DNA of 33,929 bases from Holophagaceae bacterium. GTDB lineage: Bacteria; Acidobacteriota; Holophagae; Holophagales; Holophagaceae. The DNA lies in assembly GCA_025363715.1 (NCBI GenBank), contig JANYLR010000064.1:1-33929 (forward strand). The letters run 5' to 3'. The translations under genes were made by a program, and so were the position numbers. Below, in pieces: positions 24,243 through 33,475 of the stretch; the stretch's first letter is position 1; each line of letters opens with the position of its first letter. The notes beneath the pieces were generated by a model. That model did not search any database. It worked only from the letters and a program-made list of their open reading frames with translations, and was not told the origin of the DNA.

Positions 24243-25223
24243 ATGTCCGAATCAAGGGTGGTGCTGATCAAGATTGCCGGGATGTTCATCCTCATCCTGG
24301 CGGGCTGGCTGGCGAGACACCGCGGCTACCTGAAGGAGGAGGCCAGCGGCATCCTCAGCCGCATCGTCGTCGACGCCGCCTTCCCCGCCCTGGTCTTCAC
24401 CCAGATGCTGCGCACCGTCGATGCCGCATCGCTGAGGCAGGACTGGCTCCTGCCCCTGCTCCCCCTCCCCCTCGTGGCCCTGGCCTACCTTGCCGGGCTG
24501 CTGGTGGTCCCCTTCTTTGGTGGCAGGTTGCAGCGCAACACGGCCCTCTTCCTCATCAGCAGCCCCAACTGGGTCTTCCTGCCGCTGCCCATCGCTGAGG
24601 CACTCTACGGCAGCGCGGGGGTGCGGGTCATCCTCCTCTCTAACATGGGCGCACAGCTCACGCTCTGGTCCGTGGGCGTGTGGATCCTCCATGGCGACAT
24701 CGCCCAGGCCCTGCGGAACCTCCGGACCAACCTCGGCCTCTGGGCCACGGCGGCAGGGATTCTGGTGGCACTGGTCTTTCCCGCGGCCCGGGACCTGGGC
24801 AACCTCCATGCGAACCCCGCTTCCCTGGGCGGCATCGCCGGGGTCGCGGTCTTCGATGCCCTCAGCATGCTGGGGAGCCTCACCATTCCCCTGGCGCTCC
24901 TGGCCATCGGCGCCCAGCTGGGCGCCGTGCCCATTTCGATCCGCCGGCTTCCCGCCTCACTCTGGGGGGTGGTCTTTGCCCGCCTGATCGCGGCTCCCCT
25001 GGCCACGGTCGCCCTGGGCATGGTACTGGCGAGGCTCGGCTTCCAACTGCCGGAGGTCACCCGCATGGTGCTGGTGGTGGTGGTGGCCATGCCGGCAGCC
25101 ATCGTCTGCAGCGTGATGGCGGAGCGCTACGGCGGCGACACCCAACTAGCGGCCCAAGGTGTCTTCCTCACCACCCTGTTCAGCCTGCTCACCGTGCCGG
25201 TCATCTTCTTCCTGGTGTCCTGA
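24243..25223 (+). CDS. AEC-family permease
   Basis: The 326-residue protein is highly hydrophobic, with roughly ten membrane segments in two halves, as in auxin efflux carrier (AEC) family transporters. The VDAAFPALVFTQML segment near the start and the second-half LTIPLALLAIGAQLG and VAMPAAIVCSVMAERYGGD segments are typical of the family. Substrate is unknown; members carry organic anions or amino-acid derivatives. No clear ribosome binding site precedes the ATG at 24243. It is unrelated to the eCIS in function as far as sequence shows. Confidence 0.88.
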   Translation: MSESRVVLIKIAGMFILILAGWLARHRGYLKEEASGILSRIVVDAAFPALVFTQMLRTVDAASLRQDWLLPLLPLPLVALAYLAGLLVVPFFGGRLQRNTALFLISSPNWVFLPLPIAEALYGSAGVRVILLSNMGAQLTLWSVGVWILHGDIAQALRNLRTNLGLWATAAGILVALVFPAARDLGNLHANPASLGGIAGVAVFDALSMLGSLTIPLALLAIGAQLGAVPISIRRLPASLWGVVFARLIAAPLATVALGMVLARLGFQLPEVTRMVLVVVVAMPAAIVCSVMAERYGGDTQLAAQGVFLTTLFSLLTVPVIFFLVS

Positions 25224-25316
25224 ACCGGCGCGGGTTGGAATCGCGCAGTGAACCCCTACCAGCGGGCTTCACCCTCAATCAAAAATTCCCCAAAAAACAG
25301 GGCTGGCATCCTTTCC

Positions 25317-25338
25317 AGATGGGACTATCATCTTTTTT
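25317..25338 (+). terminator. Possible weak terminator upstream of napA
   Basis: AGATG (25317-25321) and CATCT (25329-25333) form a 5-bp stem with a 7-base loop, followed by a T6 run to 25338. The stem is short, so efficiency is doubtful. It overlaps the first base or two of a possible -35 element. Confidence 0.3.
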
Positions 25339-25364
25339 GAATTCGTTTCGGACTACCGTATCCT
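25337..25364 (+). promoter_or_regulatory. Candidate sigma-70 promoter for napAB
   Basis: TTGAAT (25337-25342) and TATCCT (25359-25364) are spaced by 16 bases, each matching four of six consensus positions. The ribosome binding site CTGGAGGT follows at 25375-25382 and the ATG is at 25387. I did not find a clear FNR-type palindrome here. Confidence 0.35.
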
Positions 25365-25386
25365 AATAAACTTCCTGGAGGTCCCC

Positions 25387-28128
25387 ATGACCTTGATGCT
25401 CAACCGTCGGACCTTCCTGCAGGCCGGGTTCACCACCGCGACCATCGGTGCCACGGGCCTTCCTCTCGAAGCCCTGCCCGCCGAGGCCAAGGGCTGGAAC
25501 TGGGAGCGGGGCGTGTGCCGCTTCTGCGGCACGGGCTGTGGCATCCGCGTCGCCTCGAAGGAAGGGCGGGTGGTGGCCGTGAAGGGCGATATCCAGAACC
25601 CCGTGAACCGCGGGCTGCTCTGCGCCAAGGGCTATGCCTGCGCCCAGATCCTCTACGGCCAGGACCGGCTGAAGCGCCCGCTCCTGCGCAAGAAAGACGG
25701 CAAGTTCGACAAGCAGGGCGACTTCGAGGAGGTGTCCTGGCAGGAGGCCTTCGATGTCATGAAGGCGCAGTGGTCCAAGGCCCACAAGGCCCTGGGCCCC
25801 ACGGGCGTGGCGGTCATGGGCTCCGGCCAGTACACCATCCAGGAGGGCTATGCCGCCGTGAAGCTGGTGAAGGCCGGCTGGCGCTCCAACAACCTGGACC
25901 CCAACGCGCGCCACTGCATGGCCTCCGCCGTAGCCGCCTTCATGCAGACCTTCGGCATCGATGAACCCTCGGGCTGCTTCGATGACATCGAACTCACGGA
26001 CACGGTGGTGACCTGGGGTGCCAACATGGCCGAGATGCATCCCATGCTCTGGGCCCGCGTCATCGATGAACGGCTCCGCCGCCCCACCTACCGGATCTTC
26101 AACCTCACCACGTATGCCAACGCCACCTCCGAAGGCGCGGACGTGGAAATCGTCTTCAAACCAAATACGGACCTTGCCATCTGGAATTACCTGGCCCGGG
26201 AAGTGGTGAAGCGGGGCGCCGTGGACAAGGACTACGTGGCCAAGCACTGCGTCTTCGCCGCGGGTCCCACCGACATCGGCTTTGGCCTGCGGGAGGACTC
26301 CATCAAGGCCTACGCCGCCGAAAAAGACACCCAGGCCCGGCAGAAGAATGTGGTGCTGACCCGGGATGAAGCCATTGCGAGGGGCCTGGATCCCGCGGCC
26401 AAGCACGAGCGCTCCCAGTCCGCTTCGGGCAGCCCCCAACGCCATTGGCTCATCTCCTTCGAGGAATTCCAGAAGGGGCTGGAGCCCTACACGTTGGACT
26501 TCGTGGCCGCCCTGGCCAAGGGCGATCCGGATGAACCTCTGGAAGCCTTCAAGGCCAAGCTGGTGCAGCTGGCGGACCAGTACGCGAACCCCGTCCGCAA
26601 GCAGGTCTCCTTCTGGACCATGGGCTTCAACCAGCACACCCGAGGCACCTGGGTGAACGAGCAGGCCTACATGCTGCACCTGCTCACGGGCAAGCAGGCC
26701 CGGCCCGGCGCCGGCGCCTTCTCTCTCACGGGCCAGCCCTCCGCCTGCGGCACGGCCCGCGAAGTCGGCACCTTCGCCCACCGCCTGCCCTCCGACATGA
26801 ATGTGGACGATGCCGCCCACCGCAAGATATCGGAAGGCATCTGGAACCTGCCAGCCAACACCCTCAATCCCAAGATCGGCAGCCACATCGTCCAGATGAT
26901 GCGCGACCTGGAGGACGGCAAGGTCAAGTGGCTCTGGGTGCAGGTCACCAACCCCTTCCAGTCCTCGGCCAATGCCAATCACTGGATCGAGGCGGCCCGC
27001 AAGCTCGACAACTTCATCGTGGTGTCGGATGTCTACCCGACCCTGTCCTCCAAGGTGGCGGATCTCATCCTCCCCTCGGCCATGATCTACGAAAAGTGGG
27101 GCGGCTACGGCAATGCCGAGCGGCGCACCCAGCTCTGGCGCCAGGTGGTGCTCCCCCCCGGCGAGGCCCGCAGCGACGTGTGGCAGATGATGGAATTCTC
27201 GAAGCGCTTCACCCTCAGCGAGGTCTGGGGCGAGCAGCCGGTGCCCGGCCTGGAGGCCGAGGGCTATGAGAAGGGCAAGCTGCCATCCGTCCTATCAACG
27301 GCCGCCGCCCTGGGCTACAAGCCCGACAGCACCCTCTACGACGTGCTCTTCGCCACACCCGCCGCCAAGAAGTTCGCCTGGCCGGATCCCGTGGCCGACC
27401 GCAAGCCGAACTCCACGGTGATCCACGCCGGCATCACCTGGTTCCCGGAGAAGGCCCTGTTCGAGGAGTACCGGCGCTTCGGCCTGGGTCACGGACACGA
27501 CCTGGCGCCCTTCGACGTCTACTTCAAGCGCGACGTCTCCGGCCTGCGCTGGCCCGTGGTGGATGGCAAGGAGACTCTCTGGCGCTTCAACGATCAGTAC
27601 GATCCCTATGCGAAGAAGGGCTCGGGTATCGACTTCTACGGCAAGGCCCTGAAGAAGCTCCCCTCCGGCACGCTGGAAGGCCCCAAGCCGGGTGATCACG
27701 TGCCCCTGCCCGGCAAGGCCAAGATCTTCTTCCGGCCCTGGCAGGAGCCCCCGGAGTCGCCCGACGCCACCTATGATCTATGGCTCTGCACTGGGCGCGT
27801 GCTAGAGCACTGGCATTCCGGGACCATGACCCGGCGCGTGCCCCAGCTCCACGCCGCCGTGCCCGAAGCCCTGCTCTTCGTCCACGCCAAGGATGCGGAG
27901 AAGCGGGGCCTCAAGGCCGGCGACCTCGCCTGGATCGAATCCCGCCGTGGGAAGATCCAAGCCCGGGTCACCCTGGAGGGCCGGACCAAGGTGCCGCGCG
28001 GGATGGTCTACGTGCCCTGGTTCGACGAGGGCGTGTTCATCAACAAGATCACCCTCGACGCCACTTGCCCCATCTCCAAGGAAACGGACTTCAAGAAGTG
28101 CGCCGTCCGCATCACCAAAGTCGTCTAG
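25387..28128 (+). CDS. napA: Periplasmic nitrate reductase catalytic subunit NapA
   Basis: This 913-residue protein reduces nitrate to nitrite in the periplasm. A twin-arginine export signal is visible as NRRTFLQ at residues 6-12. The [4Fe-4S] cluster ligands are Cys44, Cys47, Cys51 and Cys79 (CxxCxxxC-x27-C). The molybdenum ligand is Cys177 in [10 protein letters not shown], which is diagnostic of NapA, and [14 protein letters not shown] and [10 protein letters not shown] follow as in the family. At 913 residues it is somewhat longer than typical proteobacterial NapA (about 830), with extra sequence around residues 290-350. napB follows after 11 bases. Confidence 0.95.
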   Translation: MTLMLNRRTFLQAGFTTATIGATGLPLEALPAEAKGWNWERGVCRFCGTGCGIRVASKEGRVVAVKGDIQNPVNRGLLCAKGYACAQILYGQDRLKRPLLRKKDGKFDKQGDFEEVSWQEAFDVMKAQWSKAHKALGPTGVAVMGSGQYTIQEGYAAVKLVKAGWRSNNLDPNARHCMASAVAAFMQTFGIDEPSGCFDDIELTDTVVTWGANMAEMHPMLWARVIDERLRRPTYRIFNLTTYANATSEGADVEIVFKPNTDLAIWNYLAREVVKRGAVDKDYVAKHCVFAAGPTDIGFGLREDSIKAYAAEKDTQARQKNVVLTRDEAIARGLDPAAKHERSQSASGSPQRHWLISFEEFQKGLEPYTLDFVAALAKGDPDEPLEAFKAKLVQLADQYANPVRKQVSFWTMGFNQHTRGTWVNEQAYMLHLLTGKQARPGAGAFSLTGQPSACGTAREVGTFAHRLPSDMNVDDAAHRKISEGIWNLPANTLNPKIGSHIVQMMRDLEDGKVKWLWVQVTNPFQSSANANHWIEAARKLDNFIVVSDVYPTLSSKVADLILPSAMIYEKWGGYGNAERRTQLWRQVVLPPGEARSDVWQMMEFSKRFTLSEVWGEQPVPGLEAEGYEKGKLPSVLSTAAALGYKPDSTLYDVLFATPAAKKFAWPDPVADRKPNSTVIHAGITWFPEKALFEEYRRFGLGHGHDLAPFDVYFKRDVSGLRWPVVDGKETLWRFNDQYDPYAKKGSGIDFYGKALKKLPSGTLEGPKPGDHVPLPGKAKIFFRPWQEPPESPDATYDLWLCTGRVLEHWHSGTMTRRVPQLHAAVPEALLFVHAKDAEKRGLKAGDLAWIESRRGKIQARVTLEGRTKVPRGMVYVPWFDEGVFINKITLDATCPISKETDFKKCAVRITKVV

Positions 28129-28139
28129 GGGAGCCCACC

Positions 28140-28595
28140 ATGAGCCGACTCATTCTTCCGCTGATCCTCTGCGCCGCCCCGCTGTTGATGGCGGGTCCCC
28201 CGGCCAAACCCGTGCCCGACCGCGACCTTGGGCTGTCGCGTACTTCGGTCTTCGAGGTGCCCGCTCCGCCGCTCTTCAAGGACGAGGCCTCAGGCCCCGG
28301 CGAGAAGGCGTTGCCGAAACGCATCAACAAGGAATACCCGCCCGTCATTCCGCACAGCCTGGCCGACTGCGTCCCCATCACGCAGGGCACCAACCTGTGC
28401 CTGGATTGCCATGCGGTGGCGGGCCCCAAGAAGAAGGGCGAGGCCACTCGGGTACCGGCCAGTCACTATGTCGATCTGCGCCACGCTCCGGACAAGAAGG
28501 GTGCCAAGGTGGTTGGCTCCCGGTACGTCTGCCTCTCCTGCCACGTGCCGCGCACCGACGCCCCGCCTGCCACGGGCAGCAGCTATCGACCCTAA
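28140..28595 (+). CDS. napB: Periplasmic nitrate reductase dihaem cytochrome NapB
   Basis: The 151-residue protein has an N-terminal signal peptide (LILPLILCAAPLLMA) and two haem-c sites, CLDCH at 87-91 and CLSCH at 131-135. His72 in PPVIPHS and His109 in ASHYVD are the likely distal axial ligands, matching NapB. It passes electrons to NapA. No membrane quinol oxidase (napC, napH/G or similar) and no napD lies in the window, so the electron donor must be encoded elsewhere. Confidence 0.93.
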   Translation: MSRLILPLILCAAPLLMAGPPAKPVPDRDLGLSRTSVFEVPAPPLFKDEASGPGEKALPKRINKEYPPVIPHSLADCVPITQGTNLCLDCHAVAGPKKKGEATRVPASHYVDLRHAPDKKGAKVVGSRYVCLSCHVPRTDAPPATGSSYRP

Positions 28596-28725
28596 GGCGC
28601 TCCAGCAACATCCACCATGCAAACCAGTTGGATTTAACCGGTGTCATGGGCGTAAAAAAACTTAAAATTTTGATACAGATTGACTCCTATGGATTCTAGA
28701 ATCGACCCCCACCTTCGGAGTCGAT

Positions 28726-29907
28726 ATGGACGCCATCCCTGTTTCCCTGAGAGGTGACAAGAAGGATCGCGGCCCCGGCGCCCTTTCATGGCTCTTCTGG
28801 CTGGCGATCGCCGCCTTTCTCCTGATCCTGCTTCGGGAGCATGGGAATGGCGTGGGCTGGCCCTGGGTCCTGGCGGCGCTGCCCCCCCTCATGGTCGCCC
28901 AGCACGCCTTCTACCTGTACTCGGTGAAGAGCCGAAGCGTCAGCCCCCAGCAGGGGGGCGAGAAGCCGTCCTTCCTGAGCGTGGATTTCGAGGCCCTCGA
29001 AGGGGCCTGGCGGCGGTATTTTGGCCCGGGCCAGATCGTGCTGCGCTTCGGCGTTCCGGCCCTGTTCCTCGCCTGCGCTTGTGTGCTTCAGGCCGGTCTC
29101 TTTTTCGGCGGCTGGTTCCCGAAACTCGCAACGAATGAAGCTACCGGTGGCCAGCTCCTCGCCGCCGGCCGCTTCGGACTGGCCGGCGCCTACGCCTACG
29201 TCGTGGTCCAACTCGGGGTCCGCAACTTCCGGGCGGACCTCACGGGGGGCGGCGCCCTGTGGTGTGCCGTGACGGTCATCCTGGGCCCGGGGATCGCCAT
29301 CGTGGCGGCCCTGGCCCTGCCCCTGAAGGAGAACGAACAATTTGCCCGCGCGGCGCTCTTCTTCCTGGCTGGCTTGTCCCCACAGAAGGTCATCGGCTAC
29401 ATCTCGGATTCTGCCCGGAAGGCCCTGGGGGACGGGGGCCTCTCGGCCTCGGTGCTGAATAACAAGAGCCTGCTTGCCATCCGCGGGATCACGCTGGACA
29501 TCCAGGAGCGGCTGCGCGAGGAGGGCATCGAGGATGCCTACGGCTTGGCCTTCGCCGAGCCCTACCACCTGCTCCGCAACACCAATTTCTCACCCCGGCA
29601 GATCCTGGCCTGGATGGATGAGTCGCTGCTGTACTTCTTCCTGCCGGATACGGCTGAATGGCTGATCCGCCAGCATGGCCTCACTGGCGCCATCGACCTG
29701 GCCTACCTCGGACATTTGGCTTCGACCACCCCCACGGGCCCCGCGTCCAAGGTCCTTGATGCGCTGTGCACCAAAGTGGGCATGCCGATGGAGGAATTCC
29801 AGATGCTGCTGCAGCGCATGTTCGAGGACCAGCAGCTGATCCAGATCTGGAACCTCTACAACTCCATGGATGTCTGGCAGCCGAAAGCCTTCGAGATGGA
29901 GGGTTAG
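28726..29907 (+). CDS. Polytopic membrane protein with helical C-terminal domain
   Basis: This 393-residue protein has about five hydrophobic segments within residues 15-205 (WLFWLAIAAFLLILL, then VLAALPPLMVAQHAFYLY and VPALFLACACVLQAGLFF among them) and a soluble helical C-terminal part. The latter has LLAIRGITLDIQERLREEG, then DAYGLAFAEPYHLLRNTNFSP and ILAWMDESLLY, a pattern reminiscent of helix-hairpin-helix-like units. I do not recognise a named family. GGAG at 28717-28720 supports the ATG at 28726. It is followed 29 bases later by the radical SAM gene, so the two may be co-transcribed. Confidence 0.75.
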   Translation: MDAIPVSLRGDKKDRGPGALSWLFWLAIAAFLLILLREHGNGVGWPWVLAALPPLMVAQHAFYLYSVKSRSVSPQQGGEKPSFLSVDFEALEGAWRRYFGPGQIVLRFGVPALFLACACVLQAGLFFGGWFPKLATNEATGGQLLAAGRFGLAGAYAYVVVQLGVRNFRADLTGGGALWCAVTVILGPGIAIVAALALPLKENEQFARAALFFLAGLSPQKVIGYISDSARKALGDGGLSASVLNNKSLLAIRGITLDIQERLREEGIEDAYGLAFAEPYHLLRNTNFSPRQILAWMDESLLYFFLPDTAEWLIRQHGLTGAIDLAYLGHLASTTPTGPASKVLDALCTKVGMPMEEFQMLLQRMFEDQQLIQIWNLYNSMDVWQPKAFEMEG

Positions 29908-29936
29908 CCCCGCAGCAATACAGGAGAGAATGCCCT

Positions 29937-30809
29937 GTGCGCTACGCCGAACCCCTCTTCCGCCCACCCAGCGAGGCGGACTCCTTCATCCTCCAGGCGA
30001 CCCTCGGTTGCTCCTGGAACGCATGTACCTACTGCGCCATGTACCGTAGCAAGCACTACCGGGTCAGGCCCCTGGATGAAGTCCTGGCAGAGATCTCCGA
30101 GGCCGCGACCCGGTTCGCGGGGGAGGTCCGCCATGTCTTCGTGGCCGACGGCGATCCCCTGGCCATGGAGCTCGATCACTGGGAACCCATCCTGCGCGCG
30201 TTGGCTGCCGCCTTCCCACGCCTCCGACGGGTCAGCACCTATGCCACTGCCCGGAACCTGCTGGAGAAACCCCAGGACGACCTCCGGCGCCTCCGGGAGC
30301 TGGGCCTGTCCCTGCTCTACATCGGGCCCGAATCCGGCGACGATTTGATCCTCCACCGTCTCGCCAAGGGAGCCTCGGCCGCAGATCATGTCGAGGCGGC
30401 CCGCAAGGCCAGGGCGGCCGGGATGGAGCAATCCCTAATGTTCCTGCTGGGGGCCGGCGGCCGGGAACGCAGCGAGGAGCATGCCCGAGCTTCCGGACGC
30501 CTGGCCACGGCCATGGACCCGCGCTTCCTGTCGACCCTGACCCTGACAGTGGTTCCCGGCACGCCCATCCACCGGCAGGAGAACCAAGGCCACTTCGAGC
30601 TGCCGGACACTCGGGAGCTGTTGATCGAGCTGCGCTGCTTCATCGAAGAGGCCCAACCCAGCTCCGCCATCTTCCGCTCCAACCATGCCTCGAACTACCT
30701 GCCCATCGGCGGCCGCCTGCCCCGGGACCGGCAGGCCATTCTGGCGGCCATCGATGAAGCCCTCGCGGGCCGCACAGTCCTGCGGCCGGAGTGGGCCCGG
30801 GGGCTGTGA
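29937..30809 (+). CDS. Radical SAM protein
   Basis: The 290-residue protein has a CX4CX2C cluster motif, CSWNACTYC, near its start, as in a branch of COG1032-type radical SAM proteins, rather than the CX3CX2C of most others. VFVADGDPLAM and LLYIGPESGDD fit the SAM-binding barrel. The GTG at 29937 was chosen because AGGAGAG (29922-29928) precedes it and because upstream in-frame codons overlap the previous gene. Substrate is unknown. Confidence 0.85.
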   Translation: MRYAEPLFRPPSEADSFILQATLGCSWNACTYCAMYRSKHYRVRPLDEVLAEISEAATRFAGEVRHVFVADGDPLAMELDHWEPILRALAAAFPRLRRVSTYATARNLLEKPQDDLRRLRELGLSLLYIGPESGDDLILHRLAKGASAADHVEAARKARAAGMEQSLMFLLGAGGRERSEEHARASGRLATAMDPRFLSTLTLTVVPGTPIHRQENQGHFELPDTRELLIELRCFIEEAQPSSAIFRSNHASNYLPIGGRLPRDRQAILAAIDEALAGRTVLRPEWARGL

Positions 30810-30823
30810 AGAATCTGTCTTCA
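30807..30823. terminator. Weak hairpin between convergent genes
   Basis: TGAAGA and TCTTCA form a 6-bp stem with a 5-base loop, overlapping the stop of the radical SAM gene and lying between two convergent genes. No T run is present, so terminator activity is uncertain. Confidence 0.3.
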
Positions 30824-30836
30824 AGGTTCCTGCGGC

Positions 30837-31232
30837 TCAGCCTTCGATGTACCAAACGCGTATGATCTTGTCCTGGTCGGTTTGGTAGATCGCCGTGACG
30901 GTGATGGGAACGGGACCCATCCCTTCGGCCTGCTGCTGGTCGATGACGAAGGCCCCCTGGCGGATCCGCTTCAGGACCTTCACCTTCAGCTCCGGGAACC
31001 GCTTGAACAGATCCGCATAGCCCTTGCGCAAGGCGGCCGACCCCTTCTCGGGATTCACGTTCCCATCCAGGGTCCGGAACTCGATGTCCTTCCCATAGCA
31101 GGCCACGAAGGCATCGAGGTCATGGGCATTGTAGGCGTCCACCTGCTTCTGGACGAGGTCCTCAGGCGTGATGCCCGCCAGGGGCAGTGCGCATACCGCG
31201 ATGGTGGCGGCCAGAACCAGCGACTGGATCAT
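30837..31232 (-). CDS. Secreted NTF2-like/SnoaL-like protein
   Basis: The 131-residue product has an N-terminal signal peptide (LVLAATIAVCALPLAG) and an NTF2-like fold pattern: VDAYNAHDLDAFVACYGKDIEF is the typical first helix and strand, followed by LRKGYADLF and VTAIYQTDQDKIIRVWYIEG. Such proteins act as small enzymes or binding modules; no catalytic residues can be assigned. It is read from the minus strand, just downstream of the cysteine peptidase gene on that strand (45-base gap), so the two may be co-transcribed. Confidence 0.85.
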   Translation of the reverse strand: MIQSLVLAATIAVCALPLAGITPEDLVQKQVDAYNAHDLDAFVACYGKDIEFRTLDGNVNPEKGSAALRKGYADLFKRFPELKVKVLKRIRQGAFVIDQQQAEGMGPVPITVTAIYQTDQDKIIRVWYIEG

Positions 31233-31277
31233 GCGGGAGCCTTTCGATCTGGTCCTGAGCCTAGCAGGGTCGCCGGG

Positions 31278-31979
31278 TCACAAGGTGAGGGTCGAGGCTT
31301 CGCCCTCTTCGTGCAGCAGGCGGTCCAAGTCCTTCCAGGAGAAGCTGAACCGGCCGTGGTTGCCCCAATCCGGGCCCCAGGAGTTGATGGCATGCACCAG
31401 CTCAAGGTCTGCATCCACGCCCAGCAGTTCGAAAGCGTGGCCGCCGCGAACCGACCCGCCGAGCTTGACGAGGCCATTGGCGTCTGGTTTGTCGAAGCCT
31501 TCATACCAATTGAGGCCGACCTCCACTGGCCCCAAGGTCGAAAGGGTCCTGAGCACGTCGTCCAGGCCAAAGCACCATTTGTAGCCCTTCACCAGCTTCA
31601 GATCCCGGAGCGCCTTCATGGCGCCCAGCACCGTCGAGCCGTTGTCTTCGGGTGGATAGATGCCGGCAATGGTGTCGAGATGAGTGGCCAGGGCATAGAC
31701 CTTGCACGCCAGGACCTCGGTATACCTTGTGCCCGCCTGTCGATAAGGCAGGGTGCTGAGTACACCCACCGCGCCATTGCCCGTGCAGGAGCCCAGTTCG
31801 CCCTGGGCAAAGGCCTTCGTGGGCCGCGACCAGATCCGGGTCTGGATGGTGGCCTTCTTGGGCAGCTCCACCGGGAAATCCCTGCTGCGTTCGTCGAAAT
31901 GCACGTGACGCCCGAGACGCCCGCCACGCTTCGACGAATGTTCCTTGATCACATGGATGCGGTGGGTCGGGGTCGCCAC
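31278..31979 (-). CDS. Papain-like (C1 family) cysteine peptidase
   Basis: This 233-residue protein carries the C1 catalytic set: oxyanion-hole Gln59 and nucleophile Cys65 in QGELGSCTGN, His181 in VRGGHAFELLG and Asn199 in INSWGPDWG. The start is a GTG at 31979 placed five bases after AGGAGG on the minus strand; an ATG 15 codons upstream lacks such a site. No signal peptide is seen from the GTG, so it may be cytoplasmic or exported by another route. C1 peptidases in bacteria can be housekeeping or toxin-like; no link to the eCIS is shown other than proximity. Confidence 0.88.
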   Translation of the reverse strand: MATPTHRIHVIKEHSSKRGGRLGRHVHFDERSRDFPVELPKKATIQTRIWSRPTKAFAQGELGSCTGNGAVGVLSTLPYRQAGTRYTEVLACKVYALATHLDTIAGIYPPEDNGSTVLGAMKALRDLKLVKGYKWCFGLDDVLRTLSTLGPVEVGLNWYEGFDKPDANGLVKLGGSVRGGHAFELLGVDADLELVHAINSWGPDWGNHGRFSFSWKDLDRLLHEEGEASTLTL

Positions 31980-32036
31980 GGGGGGCCTCCTGGGGTGGGG
32001 TTGAAGGATTCTAAGACCTGCCATTCGCCAAGCACC

Positions 32037-32064
32037 AGCCCCGGGTCGAAAAGGACCCGGGGCT
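32037..32064 (-). terminator. Strong hairpin after the sigma-54 activator gene
   Basis: AGCCCCGGGTC (32037-32047) and GACCCGGGGCT (32054-32064) form a perfect 11-bp stem with a 6-base loop directly at the end of the activator gene on the minus strand. There is no long U tract after it, so it may slow or end transcription, or protect the 3' end, rather than act as a classical intrinsic terminator. Confidence 0.55.
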
Positions 32065-33139
32065 AAGCGTGGAGGCGATCGCCCGAGGTCGGCAGTCGCG
32101 GCACGGGGGCGTGGCCCAGTCCGTATTTCTTGAGCAGCTTCCCGAGGCTCCTCCGCTCCTTGCCTGCGAGTCTGGCCGCCAAGCTGATGTTGCCGCCCGC
32201 CTGGTAGAGCAGGTTGGAGAGGTAGTTCTTTTCAAAGGACTCGACGGCCCTGGCCTTGGCCTGATGGAAGGTCAGTTCCCCCGGAAACGAGGGGCTTAGC
32301 GCGGCAGAGGGCAGGGGCAAGCCCTTGGGCGGTTCGATCTGCATCACGGGTCCATCGGAGAGCAGGTACTCGCGGTAGAGGAGGTTCTCGAGCTCGCGAA
32401 TGTTCCCTGGCCACTGGTACTGCTCCATCCAGAGAATGGAATCCGGATGCAGGACCTTGGTCCCCAACCCAAACCGCTTGGCACTGGTATCGAGGAACCA
32501 GGTCGCCAGGTACCCCACATCGCCGCTCCGCTCCCGGAGTGGGGCCAATTCCAGACAGAGGATCCTCAGTCGGTAGAGGAGGTCGGACCGGAACTGGCCC
32601 TGTTCGGCCAGAACGGCCAGGCTGGCGTTGGTGGCCGCCAACACCCGGACATTGCCCTGTTCCAAGTCCCGGGCCCCGAGGGGGCGGAATTCCTGGTCCT
32701 GAAGAAAGCGCAGGAGGGTCACCTGGCCCTTGGCCGATAGCGCCTCGACCTCGTCCAGGAAGAGGGTGCCACCCTCGGCCAGGGTCACCAGGCCCGGCTG
32801 GTTCTCCTTGGCATCCGTGAAGGCGCCCTTGCGGTGGCCGAAGAGCTGGCTTTCGATGAGCGAATCGGGAATCGCTCCACAGTTGACCGGGATGAAAGGC
32901 CGATCCTTCCGGGCGCTCTGATAGTGGATGGCCCGGGCAGCCAGTTCCTTCCCAGTACCTGTTTCGCCTTCGATCAGGACCGGTGCATCGCAGGCGGCCA
33001 TGCGCGCGACCAACCGCAGGGTCTCTCGAAAGGCTGTTGACTGACCGATCAAACGGATCTCCCTCGGGGTGGCCTGAGGCTGCGAGGCGTAGCGATGAAG
33101 GCAATGAGGCAATATAGACCCAGAAGATTGTCGCGCCAT
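32063..33139 (-). CDS. Sigma-54-dependent transcriptional activator, variant GAFTDA
   Basis: The 358-residue protein has an AAA+ core with Walker A GETGTGKE at 58-65, Walker B FLDE at 127-130 and a C-terminal Fis-type helix-turn-helix (GGNISLAARLAGKERRSLGK) near 310. The sigma-54-contacting loop reads GAFTDA at 105-110 instead of GAFTGA. It lacks a receiver, GAF or PAS domain; only about 25 residues precede the AAA+ domain. An ATG at 33139 is preferred over a TTG two codons upstream. Its targets are unknown, and I found no well-spaced -24/-12 promoter in the window. Confidence 0.9.
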   Translation of the reverse strand: MARQSSGSILPHCLHRYASQPQATPREIRLIGQSTAFRETLRLVARMAACDAPVLIEGETGTGKELAARAIHYQSARKDRPFIPVNCGAIPDSLIESQLFGHRKGAFTDAKENQPGLVTLAEGGTLFLDEVEALSAKGQVTLLRFLQDQEFRPLGARDLEQGNVRVLAATNASLAVLAEQGQFRSDLLYRLRILCLELAPLRERSGDVGYLATWFLDTSAKRFGLGTKVLHPDSILWMEQYQWPGNIRELENLLYREYLLSDGPVMQIEPPKGLPLPSAALSPSFPGELTFHQAKARAVESFEKNYLSNLLYQAGGNISLAARLAGKERRSLGKLLKKYGLGHAPVPRLPTSGDRLHA

Positions 33140-33475
33140 AAACAATCAATGCCTGTTTTTTATAAAACAAATCTAAATAGGCCAACCTCAATCATTGTGT
33201 CTCTGGCCCCTGATTTTCAAATTGGCAGGGATGCGACTCGACCGACGGGACTTTTGCACCCGGGACGGGTCAGGTTGGACCCACCGGGATATCAGTCCAT
33301 AAAATTGTGTTAATAAGGCGGTTGGCTATCAACTTCAGCCGACCGGCCGTCCAGCGATGGCTTTCCATTAGGTGGCGCCAAAACATATATTTATTGTTAA
33401 TAATATAACTTATAATTATGTTGGAAGCTTGGCCCATGGATTGCCATGGAAGGTGAGCCAGCCCCCAGGTGCCGA
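33140..33475. other. AT-rich intergenic region with structured segment
   Basis: This 336-base stretch between divergent genes has no convincing coding region. It is unusually AT-rich at 33146-33180 and 33381-33420. The middle contains nested stems CCCGG/CCGGG (33259-33263 with 33284-33288) around GGGTC/GACCC (33267-33271 with 33278-33282). It probably carries promoters for both flanking genes. Confidence 0.6.
33411..33416 (+). promoter_or_regulatory. Perfect -10 hexamer before winged-helix copy 2
   Basis: TATAAT occurs in an AT-rich tract 60 bases before the ATG at 33476. No good -35 hexamer lies 16-18 bases upstream, so the promoter assignment is tentative. Confidence 0.35.

Noticed and set aside
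25363..26982. 539-residue minus-strand open frame opposite napA
   Set aside because: It is antisense to a highly conserved gene and has shadow-like composition.
28660..28685. FNR-like TTGAT half-site before the membrane protein gene
   Set aside because: The second half-site does not match ATCAA, so the palindrome is absent.
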